From IMG/VR virus record IMGVR_UViG_3300050343_000199, positions 62,001 to 126,000 of that record: a stretch of 64,000 bases of DNA; one strand, written 5' to 3'. The notes beneath the pieces are model-generated. The model worked only from the letters and a program-made list of their open reading frames with translations. It did no database searches and was not told where the DNA came from. Both the position numbers and the translations under genes were made by a program. Positions 23,087-32,968 of this stretch are shown here, one piece after another. Numbering within the stretch: position 1 is the stretch's first letter; each line of letters opens with the position of its first letter. The DNA is from a virus.

Positions 23087-23678
23087 AGTTAATAAGTTTT
23101 TTGTAAAATGGATCACATATTTTGTATTGACCTTTAATGTGACTCTTACCAATAAGATCTTTATTGATATAGTGTACAGTCAATGATGGATGATCAATCC
23201 AGTCTTTATATGTCCATGATGCAGATCGTACATATTGATTGCCTCCCTCTTCACATTTCTTTCGTATTTGTGAATCAAGTTTGTGTGCTACTGCATCAAT
23301 AGTAAACTCTACAACGTAATGTAGTATGCCATGAACAAACAAACCATGAATAATAGGAAGATTGACATCAGTATCCTTGTCATATCTTGCTCTAGTATAA
23401 TCATTGAAGCACCCGCTACCATTAGTAGTCTTATTAGTGTAGTTCTTTGGTTTAATCTCTTTCTCTATGTTAGTCCCGATTTGGATTGCATCTCTGCCAA
23501 GCTTACCAGGAAGAGGGTTACATCCAGCAACACGAGCAACAATATGCTCACGCAAAGTGGAACTATTAGAGTCGTTGATGTAGACTTCATACAATTCCTC
23601 AAAAAGATCACATTCTGTTTGTGTGGGATGACCTAGTGCTCGGTCAGTTGCAAGTGAAATTAATTGCTCGGAGAACAT
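23076..23678 (-). CDS. Hypothetical protein
   Basis: 200 residues from ATG 23678, 22 nt after a CATACT -10; the earlier in-frame GTG lies in the promoter. Contains HIVARVAGCNPLPGKLGRDA, a glycine/asparagine linker (TNKTTNGSGCFNDYTRARYD), NLPIIHGLFVHGILHYVVEF and a C-terminal WTYKDWIDHPS. No family recognised, but the His-rich hydrophobic stretch and conserved-looking Arg/Asp suggest an enzyme or structural protein. Confidence 0.6.
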   Translation of the reverse strand: MFSEQLISLATDRALGHPTQTECDLFEELYEVYINDSNSSTLREHIVARVAGCNPLPGKLGRDAIQIGTNIEKEIKPKNYTNKTTNGSGCFNDYTRARYDKDTDVNLPIIHGLFVHGILHYVVEFTIDAVAHKLDSQIRKKCEEGGNQYVRSASWTYKDWIDHPSLTVHYINKDLIGKSHIKGQYKICDPFYKKLINYDY

Positions 23679-23700
23679 TGGATTGATGGACAACTCACAT

Positions 23701-23729
23701 AGTATGGCACATATGTTTGAGTATGTCAA
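23701..23729 (-). promoter_or_regulatory. Sigma70-type promoter TTGACA-17-CATACT
   Basis: -35 TTGACA at 23724-23729, 17-nt spacer, -10 CATACT at 23701-23706, 22-nt leader to ATG 23678. Confidence 0.65.
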
Positions 23730-23746
23730 GGTCACTGTGACAGTTA

Positions 23747-23974
23747 TTAATCGTCCACTGCATCAACCGACTCAATATCGCACACCGGCACTTCATGCTC
23801 ACCACCAATCATGTACCAGTGCATTAACTGTCCATGATATTCGGGATGTGCAACGTATTGTGTAGTATACTCACGTTCACCACAATACAACAACTCACTC
23901 TCAGGAATACAATGCTCTTTCAACATTGCTTGCAGTTGCATATGCTGCAATTCTACTTTTGATGGTACTTTCAT
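23747..23974 (-). CDS. Hypothetical protein
   Basis: 75 residues. VELQHMQLQAMLKEHCIPES, GEREYTTQYVAHPEYHGQLM and an acidic end. No family recognised. Overlaps the 3' end of the chaperone gene by 74 nt. Confidence 0.5.
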   Translation of the reverse strand: MKVPSKVELQHMQLQAMLKEHCIPESELLYCGEREYTTQYVAHPEYHGQLMHWYMIGGEHEVPVCDIESVDAVDD

Positions 23975-24731
23975 AATAATTAGTCTCAGTAAGAGATTTA
24001 ATTGTAAGATAGTTTGCTATTTTGTCTCTGAATAACTTAAGATAATGTCTAGTAGTAGGCATGAACTGATTATCTGTTGTAAGATATTCTACATCAGGAA
24101 AATCTACTGAGTATACTTTACTATAAAACTCAGGTGAGATTGGAAATTTAACAATATCTGCATTTGTAGAGAACTCAGTCTGATCTGTTATATCTCTCAA
24201 TTTTTGTCTATATGTAATATATTTTGCTTTATCAGCATCATTTAATTGAGAGTCTGGTGCTAGTGCCCAATCAGTCTCACTTAATAGAAAATTGCGGGCA
24301 AGTCTAATAGTGAGAGGTGATACTGAAGATGTTTTAGCATACATTCTAGCGAGTTCTTGATTGAACTCTTGATCTTCTAATGAATCAATCAGATAATATG
24401 ATTCAACTAATTTATCTTTTACTGCTTTACCTTCATCAGTTGAAAGTTGCTCCATTTCATAGTCAACCCATTCAAATTTAGAGGTAGAAAAATTCTTTCT
24501 ATATCTTCTACGTTTAGCATAATATGTGTCATTGGTAAACCAATTAAACAAGATCAACTTATCCTTATCACTATCCCATAAAGGATAAAGAAAAGGAAGC
24601 AGGGTATCTTTCCAATAACTCTCAGGAATTACCTTTGCCGTACCATTGTATGTAATTTCCTGATTTACCGTGTCAAGTTGTACTTGTAACACTGGTATGT
24701 CAGCCGAGTTCTGCGTTGACATGTTGTTCAA
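23901..24731 (-). CDS. Tail-fibre assembly chaperone-like protein
   Basis: 276 residues from TTG 24731, which has GGAG at 7-nt spacing; ATG 24722 is the alternative but is too far from it. Around residues 150-200, LSETDWALAPDSQLNDADKA followed by YITYRQKLRDITDQ is the signature of phage tail-assembly chaperones (W..lpD..l.....W..YRq.LR). Such proteins help fibres fold or trimerise. Its place right after the last fibre gene supports this. The C-terminal part overlaps the next gene. Confidence 0.65.
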   Translation of the reverse strand: MNNMSTQNSADIPVLQVQLDTVNQEITYNGTAKVIPESYWKDTLLPFLYPLWDSDKDKLILFNWFTNDTYYAKRRRYRKNFSTSKFEWVDYEMEQLSTDEGKAVKDKLVESYYLIDSLEDQEFNQELARMYAKTSSVSPLTIRLARNFLLSETDWALAPDSQLNDADKAKYITYRQKLRDITDQTEFSTNADIVKFPISPEFYSKVYSVDFPDVEYLTTDNQFMPTTRHYLKLFRDKIANYLTIKSLTETNYYESTIKSRIAAYATASNVERALYS

Positions 24732-24746
24732 TTATAGTCTCCAATA

Positions 24747-24753
24747 TATTTAG
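24747..24753 (-). promoter_or_regulatory. T4-type late promoter CTAAATA
   Basis: CTAAATA overlaps the stop of the glycine-rich fibre gene, 16 nt upstream of the TTG start with GGAG in between. Confidence 0.5.
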
Positions 24754-27700
24754 AAAGCTTTGATAAGGTACTTACATAATCTGTACGGTACAAGCAGAGG
24801 AATATTAAAATCTGGATCTAATGATACGATTGGTTCAACTTTAGTAGTTGACTTCATCGTAAGTTTAGCATCACTAGCATTTAATCCAGAACTATATGTA
24901 ATTCCAGGTCCAGTTTGACCTTGTACTGTATATGTAAGACTATCAACAGCAGGTTTTGAGATAGCACCAGCAGTTGGTACAAAAATTAATTCGGTTACTT
25001 TCTCTTTCCAATAAATTACCTCAGAAATACCATAATGGTCAGTGTTATCTGCATTATCATTAGCACTATTAGCATTTGCTCGTTGCTGTTCAAATTTAAT
25101 CTTAACACCATCTTGTTTTGCTGATGCTGGTAATGCAACACTATAAGTATACCATTTTGTATTTCCTCCAGTACCATCCCACGTACTATTAATTGATGGA
25201 ACAGTTCCAATTAAAGGATCCGTTCTACTGGCGTTTGGATTGATAATAGTATCAATCAAATTCCATGTTTCAGATCCATTCAATTGATAGTAAACTTTCA
25301 GTGTTTCTTCTGGTTTATTACCACCATTTGAATCGTTTCCTCTTGCTGCTTTTATGGAAATATAATTTACTTGAGTGCAATCTGTTGGTTTAACTACAGC
25401 AAATCTCGTTTTACTAGTCTTTCCATTTACTCCACCAAATTTCAAGAATGACTCAATTTGACTAGAACTATTTGGAATTAAAGTTAAATCTGAAACTATT
25501 CCAGCATTTTGATCTACTTGTGCAGCTATAATAGTTCCAGCAGAACTACCATTTAAGACATATGCATATGGTTGTTCAGTATATCCACTACCTCCACTAG
25601 TTAGAGAAACATTATTTACTGTGCCATTTGCAGAAGTGGTACATGTAGCAGTTGCACCTGTTCCACCACCGCCTATGATCTTAACAATTGGTGTTTCAGT
25701 TGGTTTCTTGAAGTTTCCAGTAACACCACTACCATCACCGAAATCATAAACATTTACATCCCAATCATCTGCATCTGCAGATCCAGATTCAAATACATCA
25801 CCAATACTAACAGTTGTTGTTCCACCTTCCCATCCGGTAACAACTCCTAATCCAACTTTAACATATCCTGTGCCACCATTAGCAACACCACCACCAGGTG
25901 ATGATCCTCCAGATCCAACAGTGATTGCAGCAGATGCAGGATTACCTAATGCATCCCATCCAGTAACACCATTCCATACTCCAGCACCACCGCCACCACC
26001 GCCACCAGGTGTCCAATAATCATTATTATATGTTATGTTTAAAGATGCATAACCATTTCCACTAGATCCTTGAGATTGTTGAGCAGCAGTAAAATAATCG
26101 TTTCTAAGAGAACTTGTTCCTGTCATTCCTCCGCCACCACCTTGGTGACCACCGTTACCACCAGGAGCACCGCCCGGACCACCAGGAGCACCACCACCAC
26201 TACCACCAGGAGTAGTAAATCCATTACGGGCAGCACCGCCACCGCCGCCGCCTCCACCGCCGCCAACGCAACCGTAATTACCACCTTTACCACCTGATCC
26301 AGGTCCTAGTGCTTGAGATCCTTGCTGCAATCCCACAGGAGATAATCCATTCTGTCCCGGTCCACCATCGTTACCGTCAGCACCAGCACCGCCACCGCCG
26401 CCAGCACCAATTACTAACTGAGATCCTCGGTATAACAATGTGGCACCGCCGCCGCCTGCTCCACCTTTGTTACCATCACCTGTACCACCCTGCTTTCCAC
26501 TAGCACCATTAGAATTACTACCACCACTACCAGGACTATTACCACCGTTGCTACCTTTACTGCCAATACTTACTGACCAACCCTGTTGAGTAAAATTACT
26601 AAGTCCATTAGATTTTATTTCTGCATTTATTAGAACTCCTCTATGACCAGATCTGCTATTATTAGCATTACCTCCTGCACCACCAGAAAGACTAAATCTA
26701 GCTGTCAGAATACCAGCAATTCCATTTAAACCACTAAATGAACCATTACTAGTCTTAGTTTGACTATATGTGCCACTTTGTCCTGTTACTTCTTTGTTTA
26801 CACCATTAGTTCCCACACCATATGGTGTAAATCCTAATAATCCACCAATACCGCCACCATTTGGGTTATTTGGATAATCTACTTTAGGAAATCCATTATT
26901 TGCTACTCCATTTTGTCCATCAGTTCCATCTAGACCATTAAACTTACCGCCGCCTTTAAGTCCTAATTTCTGAGTTCCACCTTTATCTCCACCAGAACCA
27001 CCAGACTGTCCAGATGCTGCTCCACCCTTTTCGCCACCGTCAGCAACTAAATGTACTCCACTACCATCACCAATTTTAAGACTACTAGCAGTTCCGTTGT
27101 TTCCTGCTGAAGTTCCATTAGCACCAGAACCACCACCACCAACTACAAGATATTGTAAAGATTCTGGAGATCCTGTAACTGTACTAAAATCAATAGAATA
27201 ACTACCAGGATTAGTAAATTCCCATACATTGGTATAATTAATAATTGGAGTTCCACCAGTAACGATATTTCTACCGCCAACTACAGAATTGGATGATAAT
27301 GTGTATGATATTGGATTAGGAATAAAAGTTTGAAACTCCCAAGATCCTGCACCTTGAGCACCAGATGCTAGATATGCTTGGTCTGGACCAGCAGCAGTAT
27401 CATCTTTTAAAGTACCTGCTCCACCTGCTCCACCATATGCATCAAACGCATCATAAGTTGCAACTGTGTTATCATCGTTTGGTCTTCTAAGTAATCCATG
27501 TTTATGAGTAAAGACTTGACCAGTTGTAGGATACCATCTTTGAACTCTACCCCTACCTTCTTTATAATCTTGTAAATATCTATCTCCACTCCCCTCTCTC
27601 ACCCATTGTGTTTGACCAGGAACACTATGAAAAACACTATGACTATGCTGAAAAACTCCAGGTAATTTAGAATCCTTCATTGTAACAGTTACATCTTGAC

Positions 27701-28538
27701 TACCAATAATAGTACATCCAGTAGTCTCAACAACTGCATCATATCCGCTAGTAGTAATTCTACCCAAGGAAAAGTATTCATCTTGAGATTCTTTTGCAAA
27801 ATACCACTGACCACCAGTAATACCTACACCAAGAGACGAATTTCCAATATTTGGAGAATTATTACCAAATACTGAGTTATTACCTACAATTTTTCTTGCT
27901 TTAGTATCAGGAACTGCAAATGTACCTAAATTAGTAACTCCCCACCAATCTAAAACGTTTGCAGTAGTAATCCTAGAAATACCTCCAGTATCAGAATCAA
28001 TTCTAACTTCTGCTGTAGCACCAGATCCACCGCCACCACTTATAGTTACCGTTGGAGGATTATAAGGATCATATCCTTCACCTGCAATTAGAGTAGTAAT
28101 AGTAGTTATTTTACCTGTGTTATCGTATTGTGCAGATGCTGTTGCTTGTATTCCACCAGCAGCAGGTGCTCCTATAGTAACAGTAGGAGTACTGGTATAT
28201 CCAGCACCAAAATTTATAAGATCAATTCCTTGACTAGATCTTCCACCATATTGATTTCCAATAATAGAATACAATACAGGATAATCAGAAATCTGATACT
28301 CAGATCCATCACAATATAGATATCCTTCGTGAGTATATGCCGGATCATCTCCTGTTATATAAGCATTACCGGTTTTTTCACTTAAATTGCCATAATTTAT
28401 ATCTCCAGATTTAACATAATTATGATCAAAACTATTAGCAGTGCTTTTTAAATTAGGCACAATAGATCCGATTGGTGTAGTATCCACCAACATATCGGTC
28501 AGGAATCCCTGTCTTGCGTTTCTATAACTTTGTGACAT
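24750..28538 (-). CDS. Glycine-rich tail fibre / adhesin with collar domain
   Basis: 1262 residues. The N-terminal 110 residues hold a phage tail-collar motif (GYLYCDGSEYQISDYPVLYS). Next are GxGYxxxPxVxI beta repeats, a His-rich segment that resembles the metal-binding collar region (FQHSHSVFHSVPG, FTHKHGLLRRP), then a glycine-rich block of about 430 residues (roughly 470-900) with polyglycine runs up to eight, and a C-terminal beta domain. Glycine-rich loops form the receptor-binding tips of T4-like fibres (gp38-type). Inferred host-range determinant. Confidence 0.8.
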   Translation of the reverse strand: MSQSYRNARQGFLTDMLVDTTPIGSIVPNLKSTANSFDHNYVKSGDINYGNLSEKTGNAYITGDDPAYTHEGYLYCDGSEYQISDYPVLYSIIGNQYGGRSSQGIDLINFGAGYTSTPTVTIGAPAAGGIQATASAQYDNTGKITTITTLIAGEGYDPYNPPTVTISGGGGSGATAEVRIDSDTGGISRITTANVLDWWGVTNLGTFAVPDTKARKIVGNNSVFGNNSPNIGNSSLGVGITGGQWYFAKESQDEYFSLGRITTSGYDAVVETTGCTIIGSQDVTVTMKDSKLPGVFQHSHSVFHSVPGQTQWVREGSGDRYLQDYKEGRGRVQRWYPTTGQVFTHKHGLLRRPNDDNTVATYDAFDAYGGAGGAGTLKDDTAAGPDQAYLASGAQGAGSWEFQTFIPNPISYTLSSNSVVGGRNIVTGGTPIINYTNVWEFTNPGSYSIDFSTVTGSPESLQYLVVGGGGSGANGTSAGNNGTASSLKIGDGSGVHLVADGGEKGGAASGQSGGSGGDKGGTQKLGLKGGGKFNGLDGTDGQNGVANNGFPKVDYPNNPNGGGIGGLLGFTPYGVGTNGVNKEVTGQSGTYSQTKTSNGSFSGLNGIAGILTARFSLSGGAGGNANNSRSGHRGVLINAEIKSNGLSNFTQQGWSVSIGSKGSNGGNSPGSGGSNSNGASGKQGGTGDGNKGGAGGGGATLLYRGSQLVIGAGGGGGAGADGNDGGPGQNGLSPVGLQQGSQALGPGSGGKGGNYGCVGGGGGGGGGGAARNGFTTPGGSGGGAPGGPGGAPGGNGGHQGGGGGMTGTSSLRNDYFTAAQQSQGSSGNGYASLNITYNNDYWTPGGGGGGGAGVWNGVTGWDALGNPASAAITVGSGGSSPGGGVANGGTGYVKVGLGVVTGWEGGTTTVSIGDVFESGSADADDWDVNVYDFGDGSGVTGNFKKPTETPIVKIIGGGGTGATATCTTSANGTVNNVSLTSGGSGYTEQPYAYVLNGSSAGTIIAAQVDQNAGIVSDLTLIPNSSSQIESFLKFGGVNGKTSKTRFAVVKPTDCTQVNYISIKAARGNDSNGGNKPEETLKVYYQLNGSETWNLIDTIINPNASRTDPLIGTVPSINSTWDGTGGNTKWYTYSVALPASAKQDGVKIKFEQQRANANSANDNADNTDHYGISEVIYWKEKVTELIFVPTAGAISKPAVDSLTYTVQGQTGPGITYSSGLNASDAKLTMKSTTKVEPIVSLDPDFNIPLLVPYRLCKYLIKAF

Positions 28539-28543
28539 TACTA

Positions 28544-29914
28544 TTAAATCTTAATTAAATATTCCATAACAATATATGGTGATGTAGCAGCATCAATAGA
28601 AACTGAGTTATCAGTTCCTATATCCATACGTGTCACCAAATTTTCAGGTGGCACTTCAATTGCATTTGTTTTAACTTTATAACTATGGTCGCCTTTATCC
28701 AAATAAATGCGATGATTATGTCTAGTTGGATCTTCTCCAGCTGTAATTGCTAAGTCAATAGTATCTAGAGTTTCATTATCAACATCGGTAATAGCAAATT
28801 GAGATTTATGTTCTTGATTAGATTGCATTGGAACAACATCATGCAAACTAACATCATTAAAATCTAATGGGACTCCAGGATATCCAGATTCATATGTAAC
28901 CGGAATGTCATTATCAAAATCATCTGCTTCATCACCACCACCACGGTATACACATATACCAAGAAGTTCCGTAAAGTTAGCATATTCTGCAGTATCATTT
29001 CCGTTAGGTGATCCTTCTGCTTTCCAACCATCAAGAGTAAATTCTTCGTTATTCAAACATCCATAAGTATATTCAGTCTGACCATATCCAAAAATACAAT
29101 ATCCATAATAAAGAGTTTCTTGTACTCCCTGATCAGTAATAGCGGAATCTTTCCACTTATCAATTGCCTTACAAACATTCTGACCACTTCCAGGTGGTTG
29201 ACCAGAATCATTATTATATCTAGTTGCATCTAACCAATCTTGAATAGGTATAGTTGATGCATTTCTACGACCAGTAGTACCACCATTTGGATTAGGTTCG
29301 TCTCCTGAAGGTTCGTTTGTTTGTAAATTTCTTGCTCGCACAGCACTATGAAAGTGCATATGTCCGGCAACTGCATTCTCTTCAACACCTTCAATCTCGG
29401 TATAATGTGTATCTCCAGCATATTCCCAAGATGGTCTTCCTCTAAGAGGAATTTCTTGACTTGGTACTGTTATAGTACCAGAATATGTAATGGTTACCGT
29501 ATCACCGATTGCAGATGTTACTTCAATTCCAATACCAGATCTACTTACTAAGTTACCCAAAGCATTTGGTAATCTAATATTATTATAGGATCCAGCATTG
29601 GCACCTGATGTTGGTTCTGGATATTTTGAACCAAGATCAGGGACCATAAATTGTGTATCAGATAAGACATCAAATACTGTCCCGTCAGGATTTCTCCTAA
29701 GATATTTACACGAATCACCTGTTCCTAAAATTGCTGCTAATGCAGGATAATCAGAGGCAAAATATTTTGTTCCATCACATTTAAGATATCCAGCAGGCAA
29801 CCTAGATTTATTAAGTGCAGTACTGGGATCACCTTGATATTCTAACGGCCAAATAATAACTTGACCTGATAAATTACCATATTTAGATCTTTCTTTGGCG
29901 TAAAATGCAGGCAT
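28544..29914 (-). CDS. Tail fibre protein with collar domain
   Basis: 456 residues. The collar motif GYLKCDGTKYFASDYPALAAIL is at about residue 42, followed by FMVPDLGSKYPEP and a His-containing stretch AVAGHMHFHSAVR. The C-terminal end (RMDIGTDNSVSIDAATSPYI, then VMEYLIKI) is shared in style with the two flanking fibre genes. Structural, probably a short or distal fibre subunit. Overlaps the 562-residue fibre gene by 1 nt. Confidence 0.75.
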   Translation of the reverse strand: MPAFYAKERSKYGNLSGQVIIWPLEYQGDPSTALNKSRLPAGYLKCDGTKYFASDYPALAAILGTGDSCKYLRRNPDGTVFDVLSDTQFMVPDLGSKYPEPTSGANAGSYNNIRLPNALGNLVSRSGIGIEVTSAIGDTVTITYSGTITVPSQEIPLRGRPSWEYAGDTHYTEIEGVEENAVAGHMHFHSAVRARNLQTNEPSGDEPNPNGGTTGRRNASTIPIQDWLDATRYNNDSGQPPGSGQNVCKAIDKWKDSAITDQGVQETLYYGYCIFGYGQTEYTYGCLNNEEFTLDGWKAEGSPNGNDTAEYANFTELLGICVYRGGGDEADDFDNDIPVTYESGYPGVPLDFNDVSLHDVVPMQSNQEHKSQFAITDVDNETLDTIDLAITAGEDPTRHNHRIYLDKGDHSYKVKTNAIEVPPENLVTRMDIGTDNSVSIDAATSPYIVMEYLIKI

Positions 29915-31602
29915 CAGTATGCTTTGATTATAAACGTCATTGTTACATTAGGTTGAGTGGTATCAACCGTAATATTTAGGGCATCTTCTAAACTATCAGC
30001 AGTTAAAGAAGATCCATCTGCATCATTTGCAGTATGAGAAGGAGGACTAGCGATAGATCCTATACCCTGAGCAATTTCAAAACTACCGTGATTATGTGCT
30101 CGGTATATTTGTTCTTTAGGATCTTTAGCAGTATTAGTTGTATTTAATGTAGTAGGATATGTGGCATATTTAAATGCTATATCAATAGTTCCACCAGATT
30201 TTGCCGGTTGACTCATAGTAATTTCATAAATTGGTGCTGCAGCAGTACCTATATTCTCAACAATTTGGACCATTGTTCCTTCACGGAAGTAATAATATTT
30301 ACTATCAACTAGAACAGGTGTCATGTACATTAAAGGAGTAATTTTATCATATTGATACCAACTTTCACCTCCAGAACTATATGAACTTTTGATATTTGTA
30401 CTAGGAGGTAGTGTAATTTTATTAGAATCTTGAGTAAGAGTTACTCCAGAGACTGTAAATACAGGAGAAGTTTCGGGGTTATCTTCTAGTCCATCACCTC
30501 TAATAGGAGCACCAGTATCATATCCAAAGAAATTTGACCTTCCTCTTAGACTCATTGGGGGTGGAAACATCCCAGTATGGCAAGGTGTTTTATGTTCATC
30601 AGTAGGAACGTAACTAAAGGTATCAGTATATCCTCGTTCAAATACAACTTGATCATATGCTAAGGCTTCATGTCCTGTTCCACCACCGTCTTGATTACGA
30701 TCAGTAGTTGCCCATTCATCTTCACCAGCAGGAATATAACCCCAATAATCTTTTCCTGAACTATCTTTTACAAATTCTTGATATCCTTCACAACGTGGAA
30801 GTGTATTTTCATGTGTTTGATCACCATAGTATGTTATATTAGTAGCACCATTGTTCCACTGAGTTGGTTCTGCTTCTTTAAGAGCACAGTTAATAGGACC
30901 TCTAGTTTCACTACACTGATTAGATGTAATGTCACCGGTCATATCAATACCCCTATCAGTACGAAATACCATAGGACCAGAAGCATTTGGGTTTACTGAT
31001 GGTATATTTTCACTATGTGAATGTGATGGTGTATGATTAATTCCTAATTTTCTATTCAATGTATGTACTGTCTCCAAAAAGTCAGGAGATCCCATAGTAA
31101 TATTATCAAATTTAAAATATAAATTTCCGGATAAATTTAACGTAAAATCAATGTCAGTTGTTGCTTGATATGTAGTGTTTATCAACGCATTTTCACCATA
31201 AGAATCAATTAGATCACCTAATTTATCTCCTTGTGTATTATATACAGAATTTAATGGGTCAGTTTGACCCATCTTATATTTGTCAAGTGTGAGATAATCT
31301 TTTTCAACATCTATCAAAACTTTAGCAGATAGATTTGGAAGTCTAAAAGTTGCATCTGTACCATAATATGGAAATTCTGGATGATTTCCCGACACATCTG
31401 TCATATCACCACCATAAGAATCACCTAAAGATGAAGCTAATAATGGATAATCAGAAGCAGTTAATGTTTGACCATTGCAAGTAATCCACCCTTTGGGGAT
31501 ATTAGATTCTAAAAATCCACTACCCCCGTCTCCTCCCCAAGGCATGATAGTGCCAACTTTGGCAGCTCTCATAGTTTTAATTGAATCGTATCTTACTGTC
31601 AT
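29914..31602 (-). CDS. Tail fibre protein with collar domain
   Basis: 562 residues. Begins with GTIMPWGGDGGSGFLESNIP, then the collar motif GWITCNGQTLTASDYPLLAS and FRLPNLSAKVLID. His clusters (NHTPSHSHSENIPS; YRAHNHGSFEI) recall the metal-coordinating regions of fibre tips. Ends VTMTFIIKAY, parallel to the ends of the other two collar fibres, which suggests paralogous origin. Confidence 0.75.
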   Translation of the reverse strand: MTVRYDSIKTMRAAKVGTIMPWGGDGGSGFLESNIPKGWITCNGQTLTASDYPLLASSLGDSYGGDMTDVSGNHPEFPYYGTDATFRLPNLSAKVLIDVEKDYLTLDKYKMGQTDPLNSVYNTQGDKLGDLIDSYGENALINTTYQATTDIDFTLNLSGNLYFKFDNITMGSPDFLETVHTLNRKLGINHTPSHSHSENIPSVNPNASGPMVFRTDRGIDMTGDITSNQCSETRGPINCALKEAEPTQWNNGATNITYYGDQTHENTLPRCEGYQEFVKDSSGKDYWGYIPAGEDEWATTDRNQDGGGTGHEALAYDQVVFERGYTDTFSYVPTDEHKTPCHTGMFPPPMSLRGRSNFFGYDTGAPIRGDGLEDNPETSPVFTVSGVTLTQDSNKITLPPSTNIKSSYSSGGESWYQYDKITPLMYMTPVLVDSKYYYFREGTMVQIVENIGTAAAPIYEITMSQPAKSGGTIDIAFKYATYPTTLNTTNTAKDPKEQIYRAHNHGSFEIAQGIGSIASPPSHTANDADGSSLTADSLEDALNITVDTTQPNVTMTFIIKAY

Positions 31603-31612
31603 TGTTTTTAGA

Positions 31613-32968
31613 TCAGAGTTCCATCAACCACCAACCACGAAGAGAAGGTGGAATTGTTCTGGCATTAGAGGATCCTTCAATGTCAACAGGACCAGCATAA
31701 ACTAAACCAAAAGCAGCATTTCTAGATTGAACTACAAGTTCTCCAGAATCCCATGCCGTTGATAGTGTTTGACCAGCACCAGCACCAACTCTAGATCCAG
31801 TAGTATCACCTTGAATTGCTGTTTGAACTGCTCCATCTTTCAATGCTCTAATAATTAAACTTGTGTTATAAGTTAGATTTCCGCTAAGTTCCGTAAATCT
31901 AATCATATCGCCAGTTTGAGCATCATTTGGTAAGTACAAGACCATATTACTACCACTAGAAGTATTAACCAAGTAGTTATTATTAACTTCAAGTGGATTA
32001 TCTTGCTGTTGACCAATACCAGTGGTAGGATCAAAATCAAGATATGTATGTCTTCTACCACCATTACCTGTCCAATATTTCTCAATACCAAACGAATCAA
32101 TAGCGTTGTTTTGATAAATCTTGAAGTCTTTCGGACCATCACTACCACCAATACCTGCAGAACCCATATTATCAATATGGAATACTACATCAGATGCATT
32201 TTCAGTAATCAGTAATCTACCAGCTTGATAGAATGTTTCACCCATCTGAAGACTGCCAGTTCTTCCCTGTACACTAAATGAAGGTACAGATGAACAAATA
32301 CCGTTCATCTGGCAATCATCCCAGTAAACTCTAAAATCACCGAAGATATTAGCAGAACCCTTCAGGGTCATGCCATTAGTCTTATTGATAGGATCTTCAA
32401 TAGATCCATCTCCAGAGTGACCATCGTCATTTGCAATTGACAATACTAGAGTTTTACTATCAGAACCATACATTCTAAATGCACCACCATAGATGGTAGT
32501 ATCATCATAGACACTAAGTTCGCCACCATTATATAAGTCATAATATGGTGTTGTTGCAGTATTTGGTTCTCTAATACTCTTAGACATCTTGACTGCATAA
32601 ACTGCATCAAGAGAACCATCAACACTATCAGGAACAAAGAATTCACTACCAATCCTGACATAAGTTGGATAATCTAGTTTAGGTGAAATTAGATCTCCAT
32701 TACGAAGTCTAATCTCTAATCTAACATCGCTAGTATTCGGACTACGAGCCTTAAGGGCAGTTGCACGAGCAGATTGAGTTGCAGGAATGTCATCTAATAG
32801 AACTGTTGTTCTAGGAGCACCAACTAATTTGACAACATTTACACCTGCTTGGAATGCCTGAGCTGTCGTTCCTTCACGTCCTCTACCACCAGAATTATAA
32901 GTAGAATTACTTGATGTTGGTAGAATTAATCCACCAGTATTTGTATCTGTGCGTGGTGTATCAGTTAT
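31613..32968 (-). CDS. C-terminal part of the giant tail-fibre protein, no ATG start (frame split)
   Basis: Continuous coding sequence of 451 codons with no ATG, GTG or TTG until codon 128. It begins at the stop of the 3330-residue gene, where ATA overlaps that stop (ATAA). The reading (TDTPRTDTNTGGLILPTSSN and onward, then MSKSIREPN) is clearly protein and structural in style (SFSVQGRTGSLQMGETFYQA). Either it starts at the ATA, or it is made by -1 frameshifting from the upstream gene, or a one-base deletion has split one original gene of about 3780 codons. Confidence 0.7.
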   Translation of the reverse strand: MTDTPRTDTNTGGLILPTSSNSTYNSGGRGREGTTAQAFQAGVNVVKLVGAPRTTVLLDDIPATQSARATALKARSPNTSDVRLEIRLRNGDLISPKLDYPTYVRIGSEFFVPDSVDGSLDAVYAVKMSKSIREPNTATTPYYDLYNGGELSVYDDTTIYGGAFRMYGSDSKTLVLSIANDDGHSGDGSIEDPINKTNGMTLKGSANIFGDFRVYWDDCQMNGICSSVPSFSVQGRTGSLQMGETFYQAGRLLITENASDVVFHIDNMGSAGIGGSDGPKDFKIYQNNAIDSFGIEKYWTGNGGRRHTYLDFDPTTGIGQQQDNPLEVNNNYLVNTSSGSNMVLYLPNDAQTGDMIRFTELSGNLTYNTSLIIRALKDGAVQTAIQGDTTGSRVGAGAGQTLSTAWDSGELVVQSRNAAFGLVYAGPVDIEGSSNARTIPPSLRGWWLMEL

